Notes under the pieces: generated by a model
Database searches by the model: none
Seen by the model: the letters and a program-made list of their open reading frames with translations, nothing else
What the model was told of the DNA's origin: nothing
Source: Bacillota bacterium
Lineage (GTDB): Bacteria; Bacillota; Clostridia; Lachnospirales; Lachnospiraceae
Length of the DNA stretch: 64,000 bases
Direction: 5' to 3'
NCBI GenBank assembly: GCA_023423335.1
Contig: JAFAFU010000084.1
Location: 62,001 to 126,000 of the forward strand
Shown here: positions 1 to 9,087 of the stretch, one piece after another
Numbering within the stretch: position 1 is the first letter of the stretch
How the letters are laid out: every line of letters starts with the position of its first letter
Translations under genes and position numbers: made by a program

Positions 1-90
1 TTCCTTCACCGCTGGTGGTTTTATAAAGCATTATATCGTTCATAACTATTTCGTCGTTATATAAATTAATACTTTGAAAGGCATGGTGGC

Positions 91-366
91 ATGATGAAGA
101 GGTCAGTGATAACGGTAGTAGGTAAGGATAAGGTAGGCATTATCGCCAAAGTATGTACCTACCTGGCAGATAACAGGATTAATATCCTGGATATTTCCCA
201 GACGATCGTCCAGGGTTTTTTTAACATGATGATGATTGTGGATGCGACAGAAGCAGCCAAAAGCTTTGATGAAATTGCGGAGGAGCTGGAGAAGATCGGA
301 ACTGAAATCGGAGTAAATATCCGTGCGCAGCATGAGGATATTTTTGATAAAATGCACAGAATATAG
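91..366 (+). CDS. ACT domain protein (UPF0237 family)
   Basis: This is a 91-residue stand-alone ACT domain. Its opening, SVITVVGKDKVGIIAKV, is the typical beta-alpha start of GcvR/UPF0237 ACT proteins, which bind small ligands such as amino acids and act as regulators. The full length matches the family. Two ATGs (91 and 94) are possible; no strong ribosome-binding site separates them. The next gene, a UPF0210 protein, starts 17 bases downstream, and this ACT-UPF0210 pairing is common in Firmicutes, so the two probably form one operon and work together. The ligand is not known from the sequence. Confidence 0.85.
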   Translation: MMKRSVITVVGKDKVGIIAKVCTYLADNRINILDISQTIVQGFFNMMMIVDATEAAKSFDEIAEELEKIGTEIGVNIRAQHEDIFDKMHRI

Positions 367-382
367 ATAGGAGACAAAGCGC

Positions 383-1747
383 ATGATCAATATACATGAA
401 GTCATCGAAACCAATAAGATGATTGAGCAGGAGAACCTGGATGTCAGGACAATCACGCTCGGTATCAGTCTTCTGGATTGTGCCGGACCGGATCTGGGGC
501 AGGTAAATCAAAAAATTTATGATAAGATAACTACGGTTGCGAAAAATCTGGTGGCTACCGGAAATAGAATACAGAGAGAATTCGGAATACCGATTGTAAA
601 CAAGAGAATATCCGTGACACCGATTTCCCTGGTGGGTGCCGCTGCCTGCAAAACGGCGGAGGACTATGTTTCTATCGCAAAGACATTGGATAGAGCTGCC
701 GAAATGGTGGGAGTTAATTTTATCGGAGGCTATTCCGCGCTGGTATCAAAGGCAATGACCACAGGGGATGAGCTTTTAATCCGTTCGATCCCCCAGGCGC
801 TTAGTTCGACCTTAAGAGTGTGCAGCTCCGTCAATGTGGGTTCCACCAAGACCGGTATCGATATGAACGCAGTTAAGCTTTTGGGCGATATTATCCTGGA
901 GACAGCCGCCCTGACGAAGGAGAAGGATTCCATCGGCTGTGCCAAGCTGGTAGTATTTTGTAATGCTCCCGATGATAATCCGTTCATGGCAGGCGCTTTC
1001 CATGGAATTACCGAAGGGGATGCGGTTATCAATGTCGGAGTCAGCGGTCCCGGTGTTGTCAAGAAGGCTCTGGAGAGCGTTCGTGGAGCCGATTTTGAGA
1101 CTCTGTGTGAGACAATCAAGAAGACAGCCTTTAAGATTACCCGTGTTGGTCAACTGGTCGCCCAGGAGGCGTCCAAGCTGCTGAATATTCCTTTCGGGAT
1201 TGTGGATCTCTCTCTGGCGCCGACCCCTGCGGTAGGGGACAGCGTAGCAGAAATCCTGGAGGAGATCGGACTGGAATATGCGGGAGCGCCCGGAACGACG
1301 GCAGCGCTTGCATTATTGAATGATCAGGTAAAGAAGGGCGGCGTTATGGCCTCTTCCTTTGTTGGGGGCTTAAGCGGAGCCTTTATTCCGGTCAGTGAAG
1401 ACCAGGGAATGATCAATGCGGTGGAGGCCGGGGCCTTAACCTTAGAGAAGCTGGAAGCCATGACCTGTGTCTGCTCGGTTGGCCTTGATATGATAGCGAT
1501 TCCCGGTGACACTAAGGCTGCCACAATCTCCGGAATCATAGCGGATGAGATGGCTATCGGTATGATTAACCAGAAGACTACCGCAGTCCGTATCATTCCG
1601 GTCATCGGTAAAACCGTCGGTGACCGAGTGGAATTCGGAGGACTGTTAGGCTATGCACCGGTTATGCCGGTAAACCGCTTCAGCTGCGATAATTTTATTA
1701 ACCGCGGCGGAAGAATACCTGCTCCGATTCACAGCTTTAAAAATTGA
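383..1747 (+). CDS. PFL family protein (UPF0210)
   Basis: This 454-residue protein resembles the UPF0210/PFL family over its whole length. It has a glycine-rich alpha/beta core, visible in segments such as VGVSGPGVVKKAL and AIPGDTKAATISGIIADE. The biochemical role of the family is not settled. It lies immediately downstream of the ACT protein with a ribosome-binding site (ataggagac) before ATG 383, so co-expression and ligand-dependent control by the ACT partner are plausible. No signal peptide or membrane segment is visible, so it is probably cytoplasmic. Family assignment is confident; function is open. Confidence 0.85.
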   Translation: MINIHEVIETNKMIEQENLDVRTITLGISLLDCAGPDLGQVNQKIYDKITTVAKNLVATGNRIQREFGIPIVNKRISVTPISLVGAAACKTAEDYVSIAKTLDRAAEMVGVNFIGGYSALVSKAMTTGDELLIRSIPQALSSTLRVCSSVNVGSTKTGIDMNAVKLLGDIILETAALTKEKDSIGCAKLVVFCNAPDDNPFMAGAFHGITEGDAVINVGVSGPGVVKKALESVRGADFETLCETIKKTAFKITRVGQLVAQEASKLLNIPFGIVDLSLAPTPAVGDSVAEILEEIGLEYAGAPGTTAALALLNDQVKKGGVMASSFVGGLSGAFIPVSEDQGMINAVEAGALTLEKLEAMTCVCSVGLDMIAIPGDTKAATISGIIADEMAIGMINQKTTAVRIIPVIGKTVGDRVEFGGLLGYAPVMPVNRFSCDNFINRGGRIPAPIHSFKN

Positions 1748-1766
1748 TACGGATTAAGTAATTCGT

Positions 1767-1805
1767 TTCGTATTTGTATGCCGCCTGTAGGCGGCAAATG
1801 GAGGT
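1767..1805 (+). repeat. dispersed SD-proximal hairpin element, copy 1
   Basis: TTTGTATGCCGCC-TGTA-GGCGGCA is followed after three bases by TGGAGG, the ribosome-binding site of the dipeptidase gene. The 6-bp GC stem (1781-1785 with its partner at 1790-1795) sits right against the Shine-Dalgarno. Very similar sequence occurs before the genes at 23102 and 27699, so this is a member of a dispersed 5'-leader element. Confidence 0.6.
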
Positions 1806-1809
1806 TATT

Positions 1810-3309
1810 ATGGAGAAAAGCTTGGAACAACTGGACTATAAGGGGATTTTTAAGTACTTTAGCGAGATATCAAAAATACCGAGGGGTTCGGGGAACGAGA
1901 AAGAAATTAGTGACTTTCTGGTTGCGTTTGCAAAAGAGAATAACCTGGAGTATACTAGAGATGAATCGAACAATGTGATTATGATAAAAGAAGCCTCCGA
2001 AGGCTATGAAAATGAACTGGCCATTTTGCTTCAGGGCCACATGGATATGGTTTGTGAGAAGAAAAAGGATTCGACTCACGACTTTTTAAAGGATGAAATC
2101 AAGCTGATTGTTGACGGTGATTTCCTTCATGCGGACGATACCACCCTGGGTGCGGACAATGGGATAGCAATTGCATATATCATGGCTGCCCTGACGGATG
2201 AGACGCTCCCGCATCCCAGACTGGAAGCAGTCATTACGACGGATGAGGAAGTGGGAATGCACGGAGCCCATGCCGTCGACTGTTCCAATCTTAAGGCGGA
2301 ATACATGATTAACCTGGATTCAGAAGAGGAAGGCTATCTTTTGGCCAGCTGTGCCGGGGGCTTAAGGACAACCTGTACCCTCCCGGTTAAGAGAACCGAT
2401 GCATTCGGCAAGAAGGTAAAATTAAGCATTGGGGGATTGAAAGGCGGTCATTCCGGTATCGATATCATTTATAACCGGGTAAATGCGTCCAAGCTGTTGG
2501 GGCGTCTGCTGCTTGACTTAAGGGAAACGCATTCCTTCGGAGTGATAACGATGCTTGGCGGCTATAAGGATAATGTCATTCCCCGGGAAGCCTTTGCAGA
2601 GCTGCTGCTTACAGCCGACAAACAGCTTGAGGAAGAAAACAAGGAGATCGGGCAGGAGCTTGCGAAAGCCTATGAAGATATCGTCAAGAAAATCAATGAA
2701 TTAATGACGGTTTACCAGAAGGAAATGGCAGCCAGTGAGCCGGAGCTTAACTTTAAGGTAGAAGATATGGGTAATGGGGAAGAAAGACCGCTTCATCCGG
2801 TTTCCTTTGAGAAGGTATTATTCCTGCTGACCAACATTCCGGATGGAATCCAGGTCATGAGCTCGAATATCGAGGGCCTGGTGGAAAGCTCTCTTAACCT
2901 GGGAATATTCCATATCGAGGAGGATAAGGCCGAGTTTACGGATGCGGTCAGAAGCTCCTTCGGCAGCTATAAGAGCTATATCAGCAGCAAGTTAAATTAT
3001 CTCGTCAGCTTTTTGGGCGGTGACTATCAGATCCGGGCAGATTATCCCGCCTGGGAGTTTCGAAAGGAATCGCCGCTAAGGGAGCACCTTAAGAGAATTT
3101 ATCAGGAAATGTACGGGAAAGAGATGAAGGTAGAGGCTATTCATGCCGGCCTGGAATGCGGGCTAATTGCCGATAAGATGCCCGGTATTGATATCGTGTC
3201 CATCGGTCCGGATATTTTCCGGGTACACACAATAGAAGAGCGGATAAGCATTTCATCTACGATCAGGGTATACCAGTTCCTTGAGAGAATCCTTAAGGAA
3301 AAAGTATGA
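1810..3309 (+). CDS. pepD: aminoacyl-histidine dipeptidase, M20 family (PepD)
   Basis: This is a metal-dependent cytosolic dipeptidase of the PepD type (Xaa-His or broad-specificity dipeptidase), 499 residues against a usual 480-490. The zinc-binding M20 motifs are visible: QGHMDMVCEK near residue 78 (His and Asp ligands), GADNGIAIA (bridging Asp), TTDEEVGMHGA (catalytic and ligand Glu) and a C-terminal HAGLECG. ATG 1810 is chosen because TGGAGG lies 4-9 bases upstream; the 12 extra in-frame codons from 1774 would be encoded by the hairpin element. It probably recycles peptides as amino acid sources. Confidence 0.9.
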   Translation: MEKSLEQLDYKGIFKYFSEISKIPRGSGNEKEISDFLVAFAKENNLEYTRDESNNVIMIKEASEGYENELAILLQGHMDMVCEKKKDSTHDFLKDEIKLIVDGDFLHADDTTLGADNGIAIAYIMAALTDETLPHPRLEAVITTDEEVGMHGAHAVDCSNLKAEYMINLDSEEEGYLLASCAGGLRTTCTLPVKRTDAFGKKVKLSIGGLKGGHSGIDIIYNRVNASKLLGRLLLDLRETHSFGVITMLGGYKDNVIPREAFAELLLTADKQLEEENKEIGQELAKAYEDIVKKINELMTVYQKEMAASEPELNFKVEDMGNGEERPLHPVSFEKVLFLLTNIPDGIQVMSSNIEGLVESSLNLGIFHIEEDKAEFTDAVRSSFGSYKSYISSKLNYLVSFLGGDYQIRADYPAWEFRKESPLREHLKRIYQEMYGKEMKVEAIHAGLECGLIADKMPGIDIVSIGPDIFRVHTIEERISISSTIRVYQFLERILKEKV

Positions 3310-3394
3310 TAAGTAACACGTAATTGACACAAATGGGGATTATTCTTCAAAATAATGGTAATTCGCATGAAAAGGGTTTGGATGGAGAGATAAG

Positions 3395-4957
3395 ATGAAT
3401 AAGGACGACAATTATAATTACGATACCGATCCGGATTTTAACGATAATTTTTATAAAAATATCGAGAAGGTTCTAAGCGATGTTGGTGCAGACCAGATGC
3501 TTGCCGCGGGATACAGGGATGAGGAACCGAAGGAAGAGCCCGCCGGGAAAGCTGAGGATGAGATACCGGGGGAAGAGCTTGCCGGGGAAGCTGAGGATGA
3601 GATACCGGAAGAAGAGCCTGCCGGGGAAGCTGAGGATGAGACACAGGAAGAAGAGCCTGCCGGAGAGTCCGGGGATGAGATACCGGGGGAAGAACTCACG
3701 GAAGAAGCCGGTGCTGCCTCTGAGACGGCTTACACAACAGCTGCGGAAGAAGAACTCAGTGATAATGTGGATGATGCTCTGCTGGATATCAATGCATCCT
3801 TGGCAAAGCAGATCTGCGAAGAATTAGGGCAGATGGATACAAAGGCCCCCGCAAAGGACAAGATGAGCAAGGGCAGGAAAATCTTAAGCGTGGCCCTGAT
3901 CGTTCTGGCATGCCTGGTCGCTATGGGTTCCTTCCTGGGATTTACAAAACCGGGAAACAAGCTTTTGATGCGGATGGGTATAAATATTGTCGGTAAGATA
4001 TGGGCGACCTCGACCAAAACTTTTGAAAAGAACCCGGTTGCGCTGGAGGATACGGATCATCTGGATCCCGAGGATTTAGACTCGGATGCAGAGGAAGCCG
4101 ATCCGAATACAATCAAGTGGCCGGAGCATCCCGGAATAGGAAGGCAGGAGAAGGGAGTTTACAACATTCTGCTGTTAGGAGAAGAGGCAATCGGCTCCGG
4201 TTCCTCCAGAGGACGGACAGACCTGATCATCATAGCTACGATGAACACCAACACGAAAGAACTGAAGCTGACCTCGCTGATGAGGGATTCCCTGGTGAGG
4301 ATACCGGGTTATCTGGATAATAAACTGAATACCGCATATGAGAAGGGCGGTCTGGATCTGTTATATGAAACCATATCCATGAACTATGATATACGGCTGG
4401 ATGGCTGCATTATGGTTAATTTCGATGATTTTGAGAAAATCATTGACCGGCTGGGCGGAATTGAAATCACCCTGACTGCTTCGGAAGCGAAGTACCTGAA
4501 TAATACCAACTATATTTCCAAACCGCAATACCGTAACGTTTACGAAGGAAAGCAGCTGATGAACGGGAATCAGGTTCTGGGATATACCCGTATCCGCAGA
4601 AGGGCAACGATCAGCGGAGTAAATAATGACTACGGCAGAACAGAACGGCACCGTATCGTGCTGGATGCAATATTTGAAAAATATAAGACAAAAGGTAAGA
4701 TCGAGCTTAGCTCCATGATGCTCAGTCTGCTGCCGATGATTACCACGGATATCAACAGTGAGAATTTTGAATTATTATTGAACAGCTTTATCAAGATGGG
4801 AACCACTAAGATCGACCAGCTAAGACTGCCGGCAGACGGAACCTTTACGGATAATGTTGAGGTCCGCGGAATGGATGTTCTTATTCTTGATTGGGATGAA
4901 AATGTGACTCTGCTCCATGAATTTATCTTTGGGAATGCGAATAAATCAGCAAACTAG
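3395..4957 (+). CDS. LytR-CpsA-Psr (LCP) family protein with acidic repeat
   Basis: This is an LCP-type phosphotransferase (520 residues), a family that attaches teichoic acids or other anionic glycopolymers to peptidoglycan. An N-terminal cytoplasmic acidic tail (about 1-155) is followed by one membrane segment near residues 161-183 and an extracellular LCP domain (about 250-490). The LCP domain contains the typical RGRTDLIIIATMN and LTSLMRDSLVRIPGY motifs, plus LNTAYEKGG and LGYTRIRRR. The tail is unusual: four 13-residue Glu/Pro-rich repeats encoded by a 39-bp tandem repeat. The ribosome-binding site before ATG 3395 is ggagagataag. Confidence 0.88.
   Translation: MNKDDNYNYDTDPDFNDNFYKNIEKVLSDVGADQMLAAGYRDEEPKEEPAGKAEDEIPGEELAGEAEDEIPEEEPAGEAEDETQEEEPAGESGDEIPGEELTEEAGAASETAYTTAAEEELSDNVDDALLDINASLAKQICEELGQMDTKAPAKDKMSKGRKILSVALIVLACLVAMGSFLGFTKPGNKLLMRMGINIVGKIWATSTKTFEKNPVALEDTDHLDPEDLDSDAEEADPNTIKWPEHPGIGRQEKGVYNILLLGEEAIGSGSSRGRTDLIIIATMNTNTKELKLTSLMRDSLVRIPGYLDNKLNTAYEKGGLDLLYETISMNYDIRLDGCIMVNFDDFEKIIDRLGGIEITLTASEAKYLNNTNYISKPQYRNVYEGKQLMNGNQVLGYTRIRRRATISGVNNDYGRTERHRIVLDAIFEKYKTKGKIELSSMMLSLLPMITTDINSENFELLLNSFIKMGTTKIDQLRLPADGTFTDNVEVRGMDVLILDWDENVTLLHEFIFGNANKSAN
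3542..3697 (+). repeat. 39-bp coding tandem repeat, four copies
   Basis: Four head-to-tail 39-bp units (3542, 3581, 3620, 3659) encode variants of AGEAEDEIPEEEP in the cytoplasmic tail of the LCP protein. The unit keeps reading frame, so copy-number change would lengthen or shorten the acidic tail without a frameshift. Copies 2 and 3 are nearly identical; copy 4 has diverged. Confidence 0.9.
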
Positions 4958-4969
4958 AGAAATTATATT

Positions 4970-5014
4970 CAAGTGCATGCCGTACATAGTTTTCCATGTC
5001 CGGTTATGCACTTG
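4970..5014 (+). terminator. stem-loop downstream of LCP gene
   Basis: CAAGTGCAT (4970-4978) pairs perfectly with ATGCACTTG (5006-5014), and the loop can form further pairs. There is no good T-run, so this may be an inefficient terminator or an mRNA-end structure. The rest of 4958-5126 holds no gene that I can support; a TATAAT at 5072-5077 lacks a good -35. Confidence 0.45.
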
Positions 5015-5126
5015 CTTCATGCGTCCGAAGGGGGCGAAGGATTAACTGTTATATTGCCGTTGCAGCCATCATATAATGATATGTCCTGATACGGAATCAG
5101 GAACAATGATTTATATGGGTGGTGCC

Positions 5127-6077
5127 ATGGTTCAGCATCGGAAGAAAAGGAGGATAAGCTCCTCCGGCTTACCAAAAATCAATCCGGCTGCTTTATTTTA
5201 TAGTGTCCTTCTGGGAATTGTTTTGATCATTGTAAGCTATGAGCTCAGCTTGCTCCGGACAGAGCTTCTTGTGAAGGATATCCTTAAGGAAGGAATTAAT
5301 TATGATGCCTTCCGGGAAATGAAATTATCGGAAGAAGTCTTAGAACAGTCCGGGAAGCAGATGAACCGGATTCTAAAGAAGTATCCTGATCTGCGGGATA
5401 AACCCTATATGGATCCGATTGGATATCTCACGTTTTCCATGCTGGCAAATGACTTTAACATGCTTAAAGAGACGAATCCGGGATTAGAGCTCTTCGTCCG
5501 CAGCATGGGGAAGCTTTCAAAAACCCATGACTATGTGGAGCTGTATGGCTATTACCGGGCAATATTGTCCGATCTTAAGGTATTTCCGGTTCCAAGTGTT
5601 ATGGATGGGGATGCCTATATTACCTACGAGGATACCTGGAATGTCCTTAGAAAATATGGCGGTAACCGAAGACATGAGGGCACGGACCTGATGGCCTCCA
5701 ACAATGAGCGGGGATATTTTCCTGTCCTTAGCATGACGGACGGAATCATTGAGAATATGGGATGGCTGGAGCAGGGCGGTTACCGGATTGGTATCCGAAG
5801 CGCTTCCGGGGGATATTTTTATTATGCTCATCTGAATACCTATGCACCTGGAATTAAGGCAGGGGACAGTGTAATTGCCGGTCAGCTGATCGGCTTCATG
5901 GGAGACTCCGGGTATGGAGAAGAAGGCACCACCGGACAATTTGCCGTTCATCTGCACCTGGGTATTTATGTGGCCGCGGAGCATGGAGAAATGAGTGTTA
6001 ATCCCTATCAGGTGCTTCGTATGCTGGAGGATAAAAGAACAAAGTATATCAGAGAAGCACAGGGGTCATTCAATTAA
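5127..6077 (+). CDS. M23 family metallopeptidase, membrane anchored
   Basis: This is a peptidoglycan endopeptidase-type protein of 316 residues. A basic N-terminus and a membrane segment (about 18-40, ALFYSVLLGIVLIIVS) place the C-terminal LytM/M23 domain outside the cell. The zinc-binding signatures are intact: HEGTD (HxxxD) and HLHLG, with YYAHLNTYAPG and GQLIGFMGDSG between them, so it may be catalytically active. ATG 5127 is preferred because gggtgg lies just upstream; in-frame ATGs at 5076 and 5106 are alternatives. Such proteins act in cell-wall turnover or sporulation; the exact role cannot be told. Confidence 0.85.
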   Translation: MVQHRKKRRISSSGLPKINPAALFYSVLLGIVLIIVSYELSLLRTELLVKDILKEGINYDAFREMKLSEEVLEQSGKQMNRILKKYPDLRDKPYMDPIGYLTFSMLANDFNMLKETNPGLELFVRSMGKLSKTHDYVELYGYYRAILSDLKVFPVPSVMDGDAYITYEDTWNVLRKYGGNRRHEGTDLMASNNERGYFPVLSMTDGIIENMGWLEQGGYRIGIRSASGGYFYYAHLNTYAPGIKAGDSVIAGQLIGFMGDSGYGEEGTTGQFAVHLHLGIYVAAEHGEMSVNPYQVLRMLEDKRTKYIREAQGSFN

Positions 6078-6177
6078 TACTTTCCAGAGCATGGGGGGAT
6101 ATGCTATACTTGTTCGCATAATATATGCCGTAAAGTGCCAACATAAATAAGGAATAACTTAGAAGAGGTAACAAAGG

Positions 6178-7368
6178 ATGATGGAAGTTTATCTGGATAA
6201 TTCGGCTACAACGAAAATTACGGAAAAGGTCAGAGACCGTGTGATGAAGGTTTTATATGAGGATTACGGCAATCCCTCCTCCATGCACCGGCTGGGTATA
6301 AATGCAGAGAATTATATGAAGGAAGCGGCTGCCGGTCTGGCCGGCTGCCTTAAGGTGGAACCGAAGGAGATCGTATTTACCTCCGGAGGGACGGAGTCCA
6401 ATAATCTGGCTCTGATCGGCGCCGCAATGGCAAACCGGCGCAGGGGAAAGCATATCATAACGACCGGAATTGAGCACCCTTCTGTTCACCAGCCCCTGCA
6501 ATATCTGAAGGAGAATGGGTTCGACATCAGCTATGCTCCGGTGGATGAGACGGGAAAGCTGATTAAGGACCAATTATATGGACTGATCCGTGAGGATACC
6601 ATTCTGGCGTCTGTCATGTATGTGAATAATGAAATCGGAGCGGTACAGGATGTAAAGGAAATCGGGGCAGAGATGAAAAGCAGGAAGAAAAATATCATCT
6701 TCCATGTGGATGCGGTACAAGCCTTCGGAAAATACCGGATCCATCCGGGGCGGGAAGGAATTGACCTGCTGACCATCAGCGGCCATAAGGTTCATGGACC
6801 CAAGGGAAGCGGTGCACTCTACATCAGTGATAAGGTCAGAGTGAACCCGGTTGTCTTCGGCGGCGGCCACCAGAGGGGAATGCGTTCCGGAACGGAAAAT
6901 GTCCCTGCGATCGCGGGGTTGGGACAGGCTGTCACAGAGCTTTATGAGAATCATGAAGAAAAAATAAGCAGGATGTACGGCTTGAAACAGAAATTTTTAA
7001 AAGAAATCAGCAAGACCTCCGGAGTAAATATCAACGGCCTTCCAAAGGAATGCACCGGCGAGTTTGAGATGGAGCAGCTTATGAAGTCGGCGCCCCATAT
7101 CATCAGTGTCAGCTTTGACGGTGTGAGAAGCGAGGTATTCCTCCATGCTCTGGAGGACAGGGGAGTATATGTATCCGCGGGATCGGCCTGCAGCTCCCAT
7201 CACCCTCAGCCGAGTGTGACGCTGACGGCAATCGGTCTTTCAAAGACATTAATGGATTCCACCCTCCGTATCTCGATGTCGGATACAACAACGGAGGAAG
7301 AGATAGATTATACATTGGAACAGATCAGGGAGCTTCTGCCGGGCTTACGGAGATATACCAGGAAGTAA
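6178..7368 (+). CDS. cysteine desulfurase (NifS/IscS-like, ThiI partner)
   Basis: This PLP enzyme of 396 residues removes sulfur from cysteine to form a protein persulfide. The PLP lysine is in SGHKVHGPKG (Lys204) and the catalytic cysteine in GSACSSH (Cys338). HVDAVQAFGK and FTSGGTESNN are also typical. It starts at ATG 6178 after agaggtaacaaagg. thiI begins 26 bases downstream. This gene pair is the standard Firmicutes arrangement in which a dedicated desulfurase supplies sulfur to ThiI for 4-thiouridine formation in tRNA. A role in feeding Fe-S or nitrogenase-like cofactors at 18-27 kb is possible but unsupported. Confidence 0.92.
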   Translation: MMEVYLDNSATTKITEKVRDRVMKVLYEDYGNPSSMHRLGINAENYMKEAAAGLAGCLKVEPKEIVFTSGGTESNNLALIGAAMANRRRGKHIITTGIEHPSVHQPLQYLKENGFDISYAPVDETGKLIKDQLYGLIREDTILASVMYVNNEIGAVQDVKEIGAEMKSRKKNIIFHVDAVQAFGKYRIHPGREGIDLLTISGHKVHGPKGSGALYISDKVRVNPVVFGGGHQRGMRSGTENVPAIAGLGQAVTELYENHEEKISRMYGLKQKFLKEISKTSGVNINGLPKECTGEFEMEQLMKSAPHIISVSFDGVRSEVFLHALEDRGVYVSAGSACSSHHPQPSVTLTAIGLSKTLMDSTLRISMSDTTTEEEIDYTLEQIRELLPGLRRYTRK

Positions 7369-7393
7369 ATCACATTAACTTAGGAGGAAGACG

Positions 7394-8572
7394 ATGTTCA
7401 AGGCTTTTTTAATTAAATATGCAGAAATTGGTCTGAAGGGCAATAACCGTTATCTGTTTGAAAATGCATTAAGGGACCGGGTGTGGGATTCCCTCAGGCC
7501 CTATGGTGATTATAACGTCAGTAAGGAGCAGGGCAGAATCTTTGTGGAGTGTCCGGAGGGATATGATTATGAAGAGACAGTAGCTGCCTTACAGAAAGTA
7601 TTCGGCATCTCTTCCATCTGCCCGGTGGCAGTAATTGACGGCAATGACTGGGAGACCCTGTCGAGGGGAGTGGGAGACTATGTCGATGCCATGTACCCGG
7701 ATAAGCATTTTACCTTTAAGGTAGAAGCCAAACGGGCGGATAAGCAGTATCCTATGACCTCACCGGAGATCTGTATTGAGATGGGGGCCTATCTTCTGAA
7801 ACGTTTTGCGCAGCTTAAGGTGGATGTTCATGAACCGGCAGTCCGGGTAACGGTGGAGGTTCGGAGCAGATCCTATGTATATTCCATTGTTATTCCCGGC
7901 CTCGGCGGAATGCCGGTCGGAACCAATGGGAAAGCGATGCTCCTTCTGTCCGGAGGGATCGACAGCCCTGTGGCAGGCTATATGATCTCCAAACGGGGGG
8001 TATCCATGGCTGCAACCTACTTCCATGCCCCGCCCTATACCAGTGACCGGGCGAAACAAAAGGTGGTGGACCTGGCAGAGAAGATAGCAAAATATACCGG
8101 GCCTATGAAGCTGTTTGTCGTGAATTTTACAGATATCCAGCTTTATATCTATGAAAAATGTCCTCATGAAGAGCTGACAATCATCATGCGCAGATACATG
8201 ATGAAAATCGCGGAGAAGCTGGCGGAACAGGAGAATTGCCTGGGGCTGGTGACCGGAGAGAGCATCGGACAGGTAGCCAGCCAGACAATGCACAGCCTTG
8301 CAGCTACCAATGAGGTATGTACCATGCCGGTTTACCGTCCGCTGATTGCTTTTGATAAGAAGGATATTGTGTCAATAGCCAAGCAGATTGATACCTTTGA
8401 GACCTCCATCCAGCCCTTCGAGGATTGCTGCACCATCTTTGTGGCAAAGCATCCGGTGACGAAGCCAAGCTTAAAGACGATCCGGTATTCCGAGCAGAAT
8501 CTGGAGGAGAAGATAGACGAGCTGTTTGACGAGGCATTAAAAACCGTTGAAGTTATACCGATCCGGCAGTAA
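7394..8572 (+). CDS. thiI: tRNA 4-thiouridine synthase ThiI
   Basis: This 392-residue protein has an N-terminal ferredoxin-like/THUMP RNA-binding region (about 1-165) and a PP-loop adenylation domain with SGGIDSP near residues 186-192. It adenylates U8 of tRNA and inserts sulfur. Its length matches the short Bacillus-type ThiI that lacks the C-terminal rhodanese domain of E. coli, which fits its need for the adjacent cysteine desulfurase. ATG 7394 follows taggaggaag. Confidence 0.95.
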   Translation: MFKAFLIKYAEIGLKGNNRYLFENALRDRVWDSLRPYGDYNVSKEQGRIFVECPEGYDYEETVAALQKVFGISSICPVAVIDGNDWETLSRGVGDYVDAMYPDKHFTFKVEAKRADKQYPMTSPEICIEMGAYLLKRFAQLKVDVHEPAVRVTVEVRSRSYVYSIVIPGLGGMPVGTNGKAMLLLSGGIDSPVAGYMISKRGVSMAATYFHAPPYTSDRAKQKVVDLAEKIAKYTGPMKLFVVNFTDIQLYIYEKCPHEELTIIMRRYMMKIAEKLAEQENCLGLVTGESIGQVASQTMHSLAATNEVCTMPVYRPLIAFDKKDIVSIAKQIDTFETSIQPFEDCCTIFVAKHPVTKPSLKTIRYSEQNLEEKIDELFDEALKTVEVIPIRQ

Positions 8573-8612
8573 ACAAGGATTAAGAGATGAGGAAGCAGAA
8601 CATAAGAAAAAA

Positions 8613-8646
8613 GAGTTGTCCCAGGGGAACTTCCCTTTGACAACTC
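8613..8646 (-). terminator. intrinsic terminator between convergent thiI and HPr-like genes
   Basis: GAGTTGTC (8613-8620) pairs with GACAACTC (8639-8646), with further pairing inside (AGGGGAA/TTCCCTT). On the minus strand the stem is followed by TTTTTT, so it best serves the HPr-like gene, but it lies between convergent genes and may act both ways. Confidence 0.8.
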
Positions 8647-8663
8647 CTGTCAGGTGCTCGTAA

Positions 8664-8897
8664 TTAATCTACGATATAAGGCTTTAATACGGAAAGGATA
8701 TGATCCATATTCTCCTCACCGTGGATGTTAAGGTCGATTACCTTGGATAGGTCTAAGCTAAAGATACCCATGATTGATTTTGCATCTATCACATATCTAC
8801 CGGAAACTAAGTCAAAATCGGAATCGAATTTCGTAACATCATTAACGAACGCTTTAACCTTATCAATCGAATTTAAAGATATTTTAACTGTTTTCAT
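8664..8897 (-). CDS. HPr-like protein lacking the phosphorylatable histidine
   Basis: This 77-residue protein has the HPr fold signature around KSIMGIFSLDLSK (residues 40-52), where Ser41 matches the regulatory Ser46 of HPr. The active-site loop that normally reads GIHARPA is replaced by SIDKVKAF, and there is no histidine before residue 59. It therefore cannot carry phosphate from Enzyme I and is probably regulatory, like Bacillus Crh, or a structural relic. ATG 8897 is chosen because AAAGGAGGAATATG lies just upstream; the longer ORF from 8960 would run through the promoter. It is transcribed divergently from mtaB. Confidence 0.85.
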   Translation of the reverse strand: MKTVKISLNSIDKVKAFVNDVTKFDSDFDLVSGRYVIDAKSIMGIFSLDLSKVIDLNIHGEENMDHILSVLKPYIVD

Positions 8898-8931
8898 AGT
8901 AACATATTCCTCCTTTATTAGGTATATGTAT

Positions 8932-8960
8932 ATACTATATTTTAGGAAAATAAAAGTCAA
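8932..8960 (-). promoter_or_regulatory. sigma-A promoter of HPr-like gene
   Basis: Reading the minus strand, TTGACT (8960-8955), a 17-bp spacer and TAGTAT (8937-8932) lie about 35 bases upstream of the start codon. Spacing and -35 are close to consensus. Confidence 0.65.
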
Positions 8961-9087
8961 TATACAAAGTACCTAAAAAAAAGAGGAAAAGTTGTATAGG
9001 TGGGAGAAATTCTTACGGAAAATGGAAATGCTCTTTGGAAATGTATAAAAACGGGCTTTTTGCGATAAGAAAGGATAAGTAACATAA

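Noticed and set aside
3542..3697. CRISPR-like array
   Set aside because: The 39-bp units are directly adjacent without spacers and are coding.
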